This document shows positions 38,425-49,563 of a stretch of DNA of 64,000 bases, piece after piece; position 1 is the stretch's first letter; each line of letters opens with the position of its first letter. The position numbers and the translations under genes were made by a program. The stretch comes from Populus alba. Taxonomy: Eukaryota; Streptophyta; Magnoliopsida; Malpighiales; Salicaceae. The DNA is taken from contig NC_133291.1 of the NCBI RefSeq assembly GCF_005239225.2, positions 1,054,001 to 1,118,000 of the forward strand. Reading direction: 5' to 3'. The notes under the pieces are model-generated. The model made no database searches, was not told where the DNA came from, and was given only the letters and a program-made list of their open reading frames with translations.

Positions 38425-40570
38425 TGTTGTAACCCATTTTTGGGTCCCCAAAAAAAAGATAAATAAAATAAATAGCCAAAAGGGGCTAGAAAAATAACAG
38501 GAGGCAGTAGCGCCCAGAAAGTGGTCAGAAAAATTGGTCAAGGAGATTAAAAATACAAAGATGGATTTTGGACAGTATATTCTTGAAGGATGAGGGCCCT
38601 GTTTAGAAGGAAAATTTGAGTTTTGAGGAGAAAAGCCCAAATTTGGATGTTTATGGACTTAATTGGATTTTTAATTGGATTTATAGGGGATTTGATTGCA
38701 AGAAAAATTGTTTTTTAAGTCAATTTGGGTTTTAACTAGAAGAAATTTAAGTTCTGGGGCCAAAATATATTTTTTAGGAATTTATTGGGTCAAATCAGGG
38801 GCTCAATTGTATAAATATTGAAGTTTAAGGGCCAATTGGGGACTTAATTGTGAAAATCCGAAACCAGGGACCAATTTGGAAAAGGCGCGTAAATAGGGGT
38901 GCTGTATTGTATTGATTCGGGGTCAAATTGAAGAATTTGAAAACTGGAGGACTAATTAAAAAATCGGCTGGTTACTGTTCACTTTCTTCCTCAAAAAGCT
39001 GCCTGAGTGGCTGCTTTCCAGGCGCGTTTTCCGGCTCGTGTGGCCTCCAAATCCGACAAAGCTTGCACCAACATATCCACATGAAACCCCTTTATCCCAG
39101 AGAATGGTCCGGTCGGGTCGGAAAAGTTAGAAACGGCTCCGTTGAGTGGCTCAAAGTGGCCACCTCGGGCAGTTCACAGCCTGGAGCTGCCAATTTTGGC
39201 AGCTCGAGGTGCCCACTTTGAGCCAACGGTTGAGATGTTTCCCAACTGAATCAAGGGCTGCAATTTTTCCCCAACGTAGACAAGATTGCCCTCTTCCACA
39301 GCCTATAAATAGAGTCGGATTTGATGATCTGAGGGTTGAGAAATTCAGGTCCAAAGTCAGCCAAAAAACCAGCATTTTCGCCCAATTTCTGCAGATTTTT
39401 CTTCTTCTTTCTTCCTCTGCAACAGGAAACCGACGCCGTCTTCCTCCAACTCCACCGCTGCAACCACCGGTTTAACCATCTCATCACAGTAGCCACAACC
39501 TCTTCGGCCAAGTGAGCCCCTCTTCCTTTCCTCCTCCTTCCTTTTCCTTTCCTCCTCTTCTTCTTCTTCTTCCTCCTTACCTACTGTTCACTGCATGAAC
39601 AGTAGGCGTGAAATATAATTCACGTCCTACTGTTCACGCAGGACGTGAATTATATATATATGTGTGTGTTTGTGTGTGTGTGGGTGTGTGTGTGTTATAA
39701 TTTTATAAAATAAAAAATCTTTGCATTTTATATGTATAAAAATAAGAAAAAAAATATTTTGAAAAATCTTTGAAAAATATTGTTGATTTTCTTGCATTTT
39801 TTCAAAATGGCTTAATAATGGTTTGTATTTCTATACCGTAGAGATATAAATTCATTATTAAAATACCCGATTTTCGTCGAAACATAAAAATAATATTTTT
39901 CCAAAAATTGTTTTTGTTTTAAAATACGGCCTAGTCTCTCCAATATATATATATAAATATTATAACATCATATTTTTCACACAACAAAGAAAATTTTCAA
40001 AACAATATATGTATTAGCATGCATTTTGGCTTTAATAACTAGTTTATTCAAGTCATGAGAACTAGGCCAATATTTCAAAAATTCTAAAAAAATCTTTTTT
40101 TGTTTTCTTTTAGTATTTGGGATTACGAATTTATACGTAAAACGTATTCCTAAATATTATTAATAAAGTTTTGGTATAAACGTTAGAACGATTAGGATTT
40201 TACCCGATAAGATAAAAACCTTTCTTACCGAGGAGGATTTTTCTTGAACCATAGACAGACCAACAACTAGGAAAACACGAAAATACCTTAGTTTTTATCA
40301 GACAATAAAACAATGCAGCTTACCTTAGGTAGGGCGTATTTGGGGTGCTAATACCTTCCCTTTACGCAACCAGTCCCCGTACCCGATCTCTGAGACCAGT
40401 TAGGGTTCCTAGTGACCAAAATACTAGGTGGCGACTCCCATTCCATTTTCTACCAATAAAAGACAATATTTTTGTTGTATCCCCATAGATATAGATAGAT
40501 TTACATTATAGATTAAGAAAATGGAAAAACACATGTATGATTTTCGCCGCGACGCCGCACACGTGCGACA
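38425..40570 (+). repeat. 5' LTR of the gag-only element
   Basis: 2146 bp starting TGTTGTAACCCATTTTTGGG and ending CACACGTGCGACA. A TATA box TATAAATA at 39304-39311 suggests transcription starts near 39335. Downstream lie two hairpins (39582-39604 and 39613-39655) and a GT-rich tract. Confidence 0.92.
39613..39655 (+). promoter_or_regulatory. Perfect 16-bp stem hairpin in the LTR transcript leader
   Basis: ATATAATTCACGTCCT pairs exactly with AGGACGTGAATTATAT across an 11-nt loop. Just upstream, TACTGTTCA and TGAACAGTA form a 9-bp stem around CTGCA. Both are kept unchanged in the 3' LTR (46722-46764). They lie about 300 bp after the TATA box, so they would be in the RNA. Role unknown. Confidence 0.7.
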
Positions 40571-40573
40571 GAA

Positions 40574-40593
40574 TGGCGACTCCACTGGGGACC
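40574..40593 (+). promoter_or_regulatory. Primer binding site of the gag-only element
   Basis: TGGCGACTCCACTGGGGA begins three bases after the 5' LTR, and TGGCGA matches the complement of a tRNA 3' end (TCGCCA). A tRNA-Arg primer, as in Ogre elements, is likely but not verified here. Confidence 0.7.
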
Positions 40594-41149
40594 TTGTAGA
40601 CTAAGCTTTGTTTTTGTCTGATTTGTTTGTGTTTTCATGTGTTTGTTTTTAATATGCCTTTCCATTTATTTGCATATTTGTTTTTATTTTACGCGTATTA
40701 TTTATGCATTGTATAAAATTATCTCATGCATCACTTGCTTTTATTTTGAAAAGCACACACAAGCTTTAAGTTAAGTGGGGAATTAGCGATTTACCCTAAG
40801 ACTATCGGTCAGGGTTTAAATGCGTGAAACACCCAACTCATATCCGAGTGCCTGCTTGGTAATGGCGGACATACGTGTCTTAGCTATTCCTTGCAACGCC
40901 CCCATACTGTCTTTACGAAGAACGTCACTGGGCAGATATGAGAACCTTCAAGACTAGATAGAAAAAAACTACCCACTCTCACTTGATAAATAGAGTTTGT
41001 CCTTAGGTTATGTATCTTTGTTTGCAATGTTATACTCATCACACATCACTTGTGCATCACATTTTCATCACGCATTTTATCATATGCATTACAGATCGTG
41101 AAACATAGGTCCCACACCCAGAGTCCATCAAACCCGTTTAAGATCAAGA

Positions 41150-42705
41150 ATGGAGAATGAAGAGAGGGCCATCCTAGAATCCCGCTACCAAAGTGAATTG
41201 GAAGCCGTAAGGAATGAAGTGTCTCGAATGACCAATCTACTTGAGCAACTTTTAAGAACCAAGAACGGGGAGGGAACATCTACCCAACCACCTATAGGAG
41301 CACCGTCAGTTCATGTCCCGGGGGTATCTCAGAACTTGGGGGCAGATTCAGTGACGGGGCAGCACTTTGCACCTGTCATTCCCGTTCAGCCCCCTCAAGC
41401 TCACATCACTGTAGATTTGACAGCAGATGGGCCTTCCGATAATAGGTCCACTGGATTTATGAACGATGATAAGATATCAGCCTTGGAAGAAAGGTTAAGA
41501 GCAGTCGAGGGAAATGACTGGTTTAACCCCATGCGAGCGTCTGAAATATGCTTGGTACCAAACATCATGATACCAAAAGATTTTAGGATACCGGAGTTTA
41601 TAAAGTACACTGGGTTGGAATGCCCAAACACTCACCTTCGATCTTATTGCAATAAGATGGCTGAGGTGATTCATGACGATAAGTTACTGATCTACTTTTT
41701 CCAAGACAGTCTATCGGGGTCGGCGCTAAGTTGGTACATGAGGCTGGATAATGCCAAGATCAAGAAATGGAAGGATTTAGTTGAGGCTTTCCTTAAGCAA
41801 TACAAGTTCAATTTGGAAATTGCTCCAGATCGAACGAGCCTTATGTCAATGGAAAAGAGAAGCCAAGAATCAGTAAGGGCTTATGCGCAAAGGTGGAGGG
41901 ACGAGGCCATGCATGTGCAACCCCCTTTGATAGAAACGGAGATGGTGACTTTGTTCGCCAACACATTCAAGGCACCCTACTATGAGCATTTAATGGGTAG
42001 CTCATCTCAACATTTTTATGATGCTGTACGCATAGCGGAAAGAATAGAGCAAGGGATTAAAGCTGGACGCATAATTGAGCCATTGGAGACAAAGGGTTTT
42101 TTTCGAAAGAAAATTGAAAGGTCCCGTTAACAACTTCGAAGGTGGGTCCAATGACAAGATAACGGATTCATATAACCCACAAATACCTACCTCTCATGTG
42201 GCCCACATAAACTTTAACAAACCTTTTTCCCCTAATCGAACAAATGGTCAGTCAAACACCCAAAACAACCACCAAAGACCAAACACAAGATACATTTCAG
42301 AACAACTACCGCCATTACCCATGCCTCTGAAGGACATATATGGCAAAACTACTGAGCATTGGAAAAATAGCTCCTATCCCTACATTACCACTACAACCAC
42401 CATTCCCCATCTGGTATAAGCCCGAGTTGACTTGCGAGTACCATGCTGGTATTCCCGGGCATTGTCTTGAAAACGTGCTATGGTTTCAAGAACAAGTTGT
42501 TGAAGCTCATCAAGATAAGAATGGGTGTCATTTGAAGACACACCCAATATCAGTTCAAATCCATTGCCTGGTCATGACAAAAGTGATAGAGGATAAAGGG
42601 TTGGAAAACCTTGGTCAAGAATCATCAATAATGAAGAAGGCAAGATTGAAGGAGAAGACAAGGAAACACAAGTGGGGAAGGAAGATGAAGCATTGCCTCG
42701 GTTGA
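41150..42705 (+). CDS. Retrotransposon gag (Tat/Ogre type), open to 42130 then frameshifted
   Basis: The main frame 41150-42130 gives 326 residues: an N-terminal coiled-coil-like part (ESRYQSELEAVRNEVSRMTN), a linker, then the capsid-like core (IPKDFRIPEFIKYTGLECP, LRSYCNKMAEVIHDDKLLI, FFQDSLSGSALSWYMRL, WRDEAMHVQPPL, ETEMVTLFANTFKAPYYEHL). After FFRKKIERSR the homology continues in other frames to about 42500, including CEYHAGIPGHCLENV, a zinc-knuckle-like C..H..GH block. At least two frameshifts therefore separate it from the main frame. Gag would package the element RNA into particles. No pol follows. Confidence 0.85.
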
Positions 42706-43726
42706 CTTTCCACACACTAGAAGAAGTTTCAGAACGGGTTGACCCAAGAACTTCTCGTAGTTTTCAAAATGTAAAACAACTTTATTTGCCTTAGCATGTT
42801 TTTGTCATTTGCTTTTGTCATTGCTTTTATTTTCTCTAATGGGCAATCAGGGCTCATGTTGTCAGCCAGATTTTGTGTTTGTCTTTGAGCCTACCTTTTC
42901 TTTAAATAAATGATGAGATTATGCACCTTTTTAAACAAAGTTGAGTGGTTACAAAGAAAGTATCATAAATCGGTCGAAGATGAAATTTAAGAAAAGCTAC
43001 CCTTGAAGTACAACTATACCTCTGGATAGCATAATGAATTGATAAATCACCTGTAAACTTCTTTCAAGATAAAAATAGAGTTTATCAATCCTAACAATGT
43101 GCATTTTGAAATGAGAAAAACTCATTTTCCTTTCACTTTCTAAAGAGTTTATCGTTGGTGATCCCATTTGAGCCAGAATGAATTTCTCCTTTATAAAAAC
43201 CCGGACTAGGATCACACTCCACACTGGGGGCAATAAAAGATATTTCATGAAAAGTTTTACATATTTTTCAAAGCAAGATGAGAGCCGTAGATTTGAAAAA
43301 GATAAAGCATTTGACAAAAGCATGACAAAAAGGCAATAACAAGTCATACATTTTGAGAAAAGGACTACTTGAAGAAGGTCAAAGACTTCTTCTCCAAGAA
43401 TATGATCAATAAAAAGAGGCAACACGAGAGATGAATCCAGCATACGACTTCAAAAGCAAGCTCGTGTTAAGAAAGAGCTTCATGAACTAGAAGAAGATGA
43501 TGGGGCCTATGTTTCAAACCAGGTACGAATGCATGCATTGCATCTAATCATAAATCATTGCATGTTTGTTTTTTATCGTTACAGGAGGAGATCTTAGTGC
43601 ATTCCAACAAGATTGTGGACGAAGAAAGAATCATTGAGTTGATTTTAGAACAACAAGAAGAGAAGACAATAGCTTCCAAACCCTGCCCGTAGGAAGAACG
43701 ACATCGATATCAGCTGTTGGTTAAAA
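42706..43726. other. Non-coding internal part of the gag-only element
   Basis: No protein domain in any frame. It contains ACCCGGACTAGGATCACAC then CACACTGGGGGC, like the post-pol region of Tat/Ogre elements. This suggests that pol was deleted between gag and here. Confidence 0.6.
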
Positions 43727-45357
43727 GGAATCGCCAGATGGGATTCCAAGTTGTTTGAGATCGCCAGAAGGGATCTCGTATTTCACTATTGTGGAGGTCG
43801 CTAGATGGGACCTTATATTTCACGTTTGTTAAAAGGAATCGCCAGATGGGATTACGAGTTGATTAAAGGAGATCGCCAGAAGGGATCTCATGTTTCGCTA
43901 TTTGGAGGTCGCCAGATGGGACCTCATATTTCATGTTGGTAATAAGGAATCGCCAGATGGGATTCCAAGCTGTTTGAGATCGCCAGAAGGGATCTTGTAT
44001 TTCACTATTGTGGAGGTCGCCAGATGGGACCTCGTATTTCATGTTGGTTAAAAGGAATCGCCAGATGGGATTCCAAGTTGATTAAAGGAGATCGCCAGAA
44101 GGGATCTCGTGTTTCAATATTTGGAGGTCGCCAGATGGGACCTCATATTTCATGTTGATTAAAAGGAATCGCCAGATGGGATTCCAAGTTGATTAAAGGA
44201 GATCGCCAGAAGGGATCTTGTGTTTCACTATTTGGAGGTCGCCAGATGGGACCTCGTATTTCATGTTGATTAAAAGGAATCGCCAGATGGGATTCCAAGT
44301 TGATTAAAGGAGATCGCCAGAAGGGATCTCGTGTTTCACTATTTGGAGGTCGCCAGATGGGACCTCGTATTTCATGTTGGTTAAAAGGAATCGCCAGATG
44401 GGATTCCAAGTTGTTTGAGATCGCCAAAAGGGATCTCGTGTTTAACTATTTTGGAGGTCGCCAGATGGGACCTCATACTTCATGCTTGTTAAAAGGAATC
44501 GCCAGATGGGATTCCAAGTTGTTTGAGATCGCCAGAAGGGGTCTCGTTTTCGATATTCATCAATGGAGGTCGCTAGAAGGGACCTCAAATTTCAGCTTTG
44601 GTATAAAAGGAATCGCCAGATGGGATTCCAAGTTGTTTGGCTAAAGGAGATCGTCAGAAGGGATCTCATATTTCGATGAAGGTCGCCAGAAAGGACCTCA
44701 TATTTCAGCTTTGAATAAAAGGAATCGCCAGATGGGATTCCAAGTTATTTAAGATCGCCAGAAGGGATCTCGTACTTCGACATTCATCAAGGAAGGTCGC
44801 TAGAAGGGACCTCATATTGAAACCATTTCTTAGAAAAGCATGGAGTTTACAGAATTCTTCCCCTTGGGTAGGTCACCCATACAATGAGACCATCATTTTT
44901 CTTGGGTTCGTCACCCATACAATGAGACCATCTTTTTTCTTGGGTTCGTCACCCATACAATGAGACCATCATTTTTCTAGGGTTCGTCACCCGTACAATG
45001 AGACCAGCACTAGGGTTCGTCACCCGTACAATGAGACTAGCACTAGGGTTCGTCACCCGTACAATGAGACCATTCTTCATTTTTTTTCTGGGTAGGTCAC
45101 CCATACAATGAGACCATCATTTTTCTTGGGTAGGTCACCCATACAATGAGACCATTACGCATTTTTGTATTTGGTTGAGTAAAGGAATCGCCAGATGAGA
45201 TTCCAAGTTGATTGAGATCGCCAGAAGGGATCTCGCATTTCGATATTGGTCAAAGGAGGTCGCCAGAAGGGACTTCATATTTTAGCCTTGGTTAAGAAGA
45301 ATCGTCGGATGGGATTCCAAGTTTTTGGGGTTAAAGGAGATCGTCAGAAGGGATCTC
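43727..45357 (+). repeat. Array of about 35 covarying hairpins (111-bp higher-order unit)
   Basis: Twelve higher-order units, mostly about 107-113 bp (exactly 111 between 44166 and 44277). Each has three 21-nt inverted repeats: stem GGAATC/GATTCC, stem GAGATC/GATCTC and stem GAGGTC/GACCTC, always around a 9-nt loop GCCAGATGG or GCCAGAAGG. Spacers between hairpins vary much more than the hairpins. The stems differ from each other by paired changes that keep pairing, while the loop stays fixed. Because 111 is divisible by three, long open frames appear on both strands without being genes. The array is interrupted at 44867-45155 by a second repeat family. It lies in the presumed 3' untranslated part of the element, just before the purine tract and 3' LTR. 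Confidence 0.95.
44867..45155 (+). repeat. Second tandem array (8 copies of a GTCACCC..ACAATGAGACC unit)
   Basis: Eight units of about 31-43 bp with core GTCACCCATACAATGAGACC. They split into GGGTTC and GGGTAG variants and CCCAT and CCCGT variants. Each can form GGGT/ACCC, and in the GGGTAG variants alternatively GGTC/GACC. Spacers are T-rich. Confidence 0.9.
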
Positions 45358-45517
45358 GAGATGATTAAATTTTGATCATAGTTTTTGGGTTGAGGAGGAT
45401 TGCTGTAAAGACAAAGTTTCAGAGCGATCAAGCTCCAACCAGATCAGTTTCGGGAGTTCAGTTTTGGTTTATCTTTATAAATCTTACTGCGCAAAACCCC
45501 TGCTCCGTAAGCTTTAT

Positions 45518-45531
45518 AAAGAGGGGGCATC
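45518..45531 (+). promoter_or_regulatory. Polypurine tract
   Basis: AAAGAGGGGGCATC directly before the 3' LTR, the expected plus-strand primer position. Confidence 0.75.
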
Positions 45532-47680
45532 TGTTGTAACCCATTTTTGGGTCCCCAAAAAAAAGATAAATAAAATAAATAGCCAAAAGGGGCTAGAAAA
45601 ATAACAGGAGGCAGTAGCGCCCAGAAAGTGGTCAGAAAAATTGGTCAAGGAGATTAAAAATACAAAGATGGATTTTGGACAGTATATTCTTGAAGGATGA
45701 GGGCCCTGTTTAGAAGGAAAATTTGAGTTTTGAGGAGAAAAGCCCAAATTTGGATGTTTATGGACTTAATTGGATTTTTAATTGGATTTATAGGGGATTT
45801 GATTGCAAGAAAAATTGTTTTTTAAGTCAATTTGGGTTTTAACTAGAAGAAATTTAAGTTCTGGGGCCAAAATATATTTTTTAGGAATTTATTGGGTCAA
45901 ATCAGGGGCTCAATTGTATAAATATTGAAGTTTAAGGGCCAATTGGGGACTTAATTGTGAAAATCCGAAACCAGGGACCAATTTGGAAAAGGCGCGTAAA
46001 TAGGGGTGCTGTATTGTATTGATTCGGGGTCAAATTGAAGAATTTGAAAACTGGAGGACTAATTAAAAAATCGGCTGGTTACTGTTCACTTTCTTCCTCA
46101 AAAAGCTGCCTGAGTGGCTGCTTTCCAGGCGCGTTTTCCGGCTCGTGTGGCCTCCAAATCCGACAAAGCTTGCACCAACATATCCACATGAAACCCCTTT
46201 ATCCCAGAGAATGGTCCGGTCGGGTCGGAAAAGTTAGAAACGGCTCCGTTGAGTGGCTCAAAGTGGCCACCTCGGGCAGTTCACAGCCTGGAGCTGCCAA
46301 ATTTGGCAGCTCGAGGTGCCCACTTTGAGCCAACGGTTGAGATGTTTCCCAACTGAATCAAGGGCTGCAATTTTTCCCCAACGTAGACAAGATTGCCCTC
46401 TTCCACAGCCTATAAATAGAGTCGGATTTGATGATCTGAGGGTTGAGAAATTCAGGTCCAAAGTCAGCCAAAAAACCAGCATTTTCGCCCAATTTCTGCA
46501 GATTTTTCTTCTTCTTTCTTCCTCTGCAACAGGAAACCGACGCCGTCTTCCTCCAACTCCACCGCTGCAAACCACCGGTTTAAACCATCTCATCACAGTA
46601 GCCACAACCTCTTCGGCCAAGTGAGCCCCTCTTCCTTTCCTCCTCCTTCCTTTTCCTTTCCTCCTCTTCTTCTTCTTCTTCCTCCTTACCTACTGTTCAC
46701 TGCATGAACAGTAGGCGTGAAATATAATTCACGTCCTACTGTTCACGCAGGACGTGAATTATATATATATGTGTGTGTTTGTGTGTGTGTGGGTGTGTGT
46801 GTGTTATAATTTTATAAAATAAAAAATCTTTGCATTTTATATGTATAAAAATAAGAAAAAAATATTTTGAAAAATCTTTGAAAAAATATTGTTGATTTTC
46901 TTGCATTTTTTCAAAATGGCTTAATAATGGTTTGTATTTCTATACCGTAGAGATATAAATTCATTATTAAAATACCCGATTTTCGTCGAAACATAAAAAT
47001 AATATTTTTCCAAAAATTGTTTTTGTTTTAAAATACGGCCTAGTCTCTCCAATTTATATATATAAATATTATAACATCATATTTTCACACAATAAAGAAA
47101 ATTTTCAAAACAATATATGTATTAGCATGCATTTTGGCTTTAATAACTAGTTTATTCAAGTCATGAGAACTAGGCCAATATTTCAAAAATTCTAAAAAAA
47201 TCTTTTTTTGTTTTCTTTTAGTATTTGGGATTACGAATTTATACGTAAAACGTATTCCTAAATATTATTAATAAAAGTTTTGGTATAAACGTTAGAACGA
47301 TTAGGATTTTACCCGATAAGATAAAACCTTTTCTTACCGAGGAGGATTTTTCTTGAACCATAGACAGACCAACAACTAGGAAAACACGAAAATACCTTTA
47401 GTTTTTATCAGACAATAAAACAATGCAGCTTACCTTAGGTAGGGCGTATTTGGGGTGCTAATACCTTCCCTTTACGCAACCAGTCCCCGTACCCGATCTC
47501 TGAGACCAGTTAGGGTTCCTAGTGACCAAAATACTAGGTGGCGACTCCCATTCCATTTTCTACCAATAAAAGACAATATTTTTGTTGTATCCCCATAGAT
47601 ATAGATAGATTTACATTATAGATTAAGAAAATGGAAAAACACATGTATGATTTTCGCCGCGACGCCGCACACGTGCGACA
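45532..47680 (+). repeat. 3' LTR of the gag-only element
   Basis: 2149 bp, nearly identical to 38425-40570. TATA box at 46411-46418 and hairpin at 46722-46764. Differences include one A/T change in the palindrome CAAATTTGG against CAATTTTGG and several homopolymer length changes. Confidence 0.92.
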
Positions 47681-49400
47681 CAGTCCATAGTGAAAGGCAT
47701 AAAAAAGCAAAAAAAAAAAAAAAAAAAAAAACTTCAGCCTTTTCATTGTGGATTGCATAAAATATTAAAAGATGAAATCAGAGGAACAAAATTAATGAGG
47801 AAAAAGAAAAAAAAATCTGAATCAACCGGGTTAACCGGCCAAATCAGGTTAACTTATGAAACCTGGAATTCGTGTAATGAAAGTGTAATAACTAAATTGA
47901 AAAAAGATTTATTATTAATGAAATAAATTAAAAAAAAAGATTAATTAAAAAGGAAAAAGTAAAAAGAAAAAAACCTACAGGAAGAAAAAAACTAATGAAG
48001 AAAAGGAAAAACAATTTGAATAAACTGGGTTAACCCGTCAAACCTGGGATCCATGTCATGAAAAATATGATAATTAAATAGAAAAAATTTAATATTAAGA
48101 AACAAAATTAAAAAAAATAATTAAAAAAAACAAAAAAATAAAGGCATCAGCTTTTTCATTGCGGACTGTACTATGCAATCCACAGTAAAAGGCATAAAAA
48201 GGAAAAGAGAAAAAAAAAAAAGGCACACACCACGGGTTAAATTTTTTTTCTTGCATAAAAAATATCAAAAAAAGGCTAAGATCTAAGTGTGTTAGGTTTT
48301 CTGCAAAAATTTGCCTAAGAGCCTTTGGTTTAGCTGTAACGCTTGATCCAAAAGTAATATTTATAATATTAATAATAGTATTAAACTTACATGACTCAAG
48401 TTTAAGTGAGTCTGGCTGCAACACCGGACCCAAGAGCCTTGAATGTGGGTCTGGCTACAAGGTCGTGTCATAAAAATGTGATAATTAAATAGATTATTTA
48501 AAAAAAAAAAACAAAGAAAAAAAAACCAACAGGAAGAAAAAAAACTAATGAAGAAAAGGAAAAGAATCTGAATTAACTGGGTTAAACCCTTCAAACCAGG
48601 TTAACCCGTCAAACCTGGGATTCACATCATGAAAGTTTGATAACTAAATAGAAAAAGAAAATTAACGGGTTTAACCCGTCTAGCCCGGGATACGTGTCAT
48701 GAAAGTTTGATAATTAAAAAGAAAGAAATTTAACATTAAAAAACTAAACTAAACAAAAAAAAAAATTAAAAAGAAAGAAAGCAAAAAAAATTCCGGGTTA
48801 ACTCATCAAACCAGGTTTAACCCGTAAAACCCGGGATCCGTGTTATGAAAGTCTGATAACTAAAAAAAAAAAATTAACATTAACAAACTAAATTAAACAA
48901 AAAAAATTCATTAAAAGAAAAAAACACACACAAAAAAAAAAAGCAAAACAAAACCCATAAAGGCATAAAAAAGCAAAAAAAAAAAAACAGAAAAAAATAT
49001 TAAAAAAAGAAAAAAAAACAGTTTAGCGTGTCACTGTGGACTGCACAGTGAAACATTGAACAATTTTAGTAAAAGTTATTAATTAAAAAGAAAAAAAAGA
49101 AAAAAAATTGAGGTTAACTCGTTAAATCCATGATCTATGTCATGAAAATCTGATAATTAAGTAAAAAAAATTAACATTAACAAAAAAAAATTAAACAAAA
49201 AAATTCATTAAAAGAAAAAAACACAAAGAAAAAAGCAAAAAAAAAAAAAAACCCATAAAGGCATAGAAAACAGAAAAAAAAAATAAAACAGAAAAAGAAA
49301 GAAAAAAAATAAAAAAATAAAGAAAAAAAGAGAAGACTGCTCAGCGTTTCACTGTGGACTTGCACAGTGAAACACTGAGTAGTTTTAGTTTATTGTTAAT
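47681..49400 (-). mobile_element. Helitron-like repeat, remainder of copy 2 and a truncated copy 3
   Basis: 47686-48224 continues the interrupted copy 2 (CAGTCCATAGTGAAAGGC, TTAACCCGTCAAACC). At 48225 the unique segment restarts without its terminal hairpin (CACGGGTTAAATTTTTTTTC, AAGATCTAAGTGTGTTAGG), so a third, edge-truncated copy runs to about 49400. It ends in two units with TTTCACTGTGGAC and GCACAGTGAAAC palindromes. No coding capacity. Confidence 0.45.
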
Positions 49401-49563
49401 TAAATAATAGAATGATTGTTAGGAAGAAAAAAAAATAATTATTCCAATTTGAATTTTTTTTTTTTAATTAGATTGGTTTTATGGCATCCTGCCTCACAGG
49501 TATATTTACATAGAATGTACGCTAAAAATGAAGTCATGACATCATTATTTATATGGCAGCAGC

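Larger units (their letters stand above)
38425..47680 (+). mobile_element. Gag-only LTR retrotransposon (TR-GAG/Tat-Ogre-like), TSD CAGTC
   Basis: The 9256-bp element has 5' LTR 38425-40570 and 3' LTR 45532-47680 (both TGTTG...GACA). The 5-bp TSD CAGTC is at 38420-38424 and 47681-47685. The primer binding site follows at 40574 and a purine tract (AAAGAGGGGGCATC) ends at 45531. The internal part holds a gag frame and then non-coding DNA with tandem hairpin arrays. No protease, reverse transcriptase, RNase H or integrase motif was found, so it depends on enzymes supplied by another element. The LTRs differ at only about a dozen places by eye, mostly homopolymer indels, which points to recent insertion. 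Gag style, primer site and 3' hypervariable repeats fit the Tat/Ogre branch of Ty3/Gypsy (inference). Confidence 0.9.

Noticed and set aside
39151..39511. Overlapping 75-120 residue frames in both LTRs
   Set aside because: They lie in GC-richer LTR leader sequence, differ between the two LTRs by single-base shifts and match no domain.
42997..43443. 148-residue minus-strand frame inside the gag-only element
   Set aside because: Low-complexity hydrophobic translation of the non-coding internal region; no homology recognised.
44143..44644. Periodic open frames on both strands with a 37-residue repeat
   Set aside because: The 111-bp repeat length is divisible by three, so frames stay open automatically. 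Other units break the frame, and the inverted-repeat structure explains the conservation better.
44867..45155. Regularly spaced repeats resembling a CRISPR array
   Set aside because: The spacers are T-rich and similar to each other, there are no cas genes, and it lies inside a plant retrotransposon.
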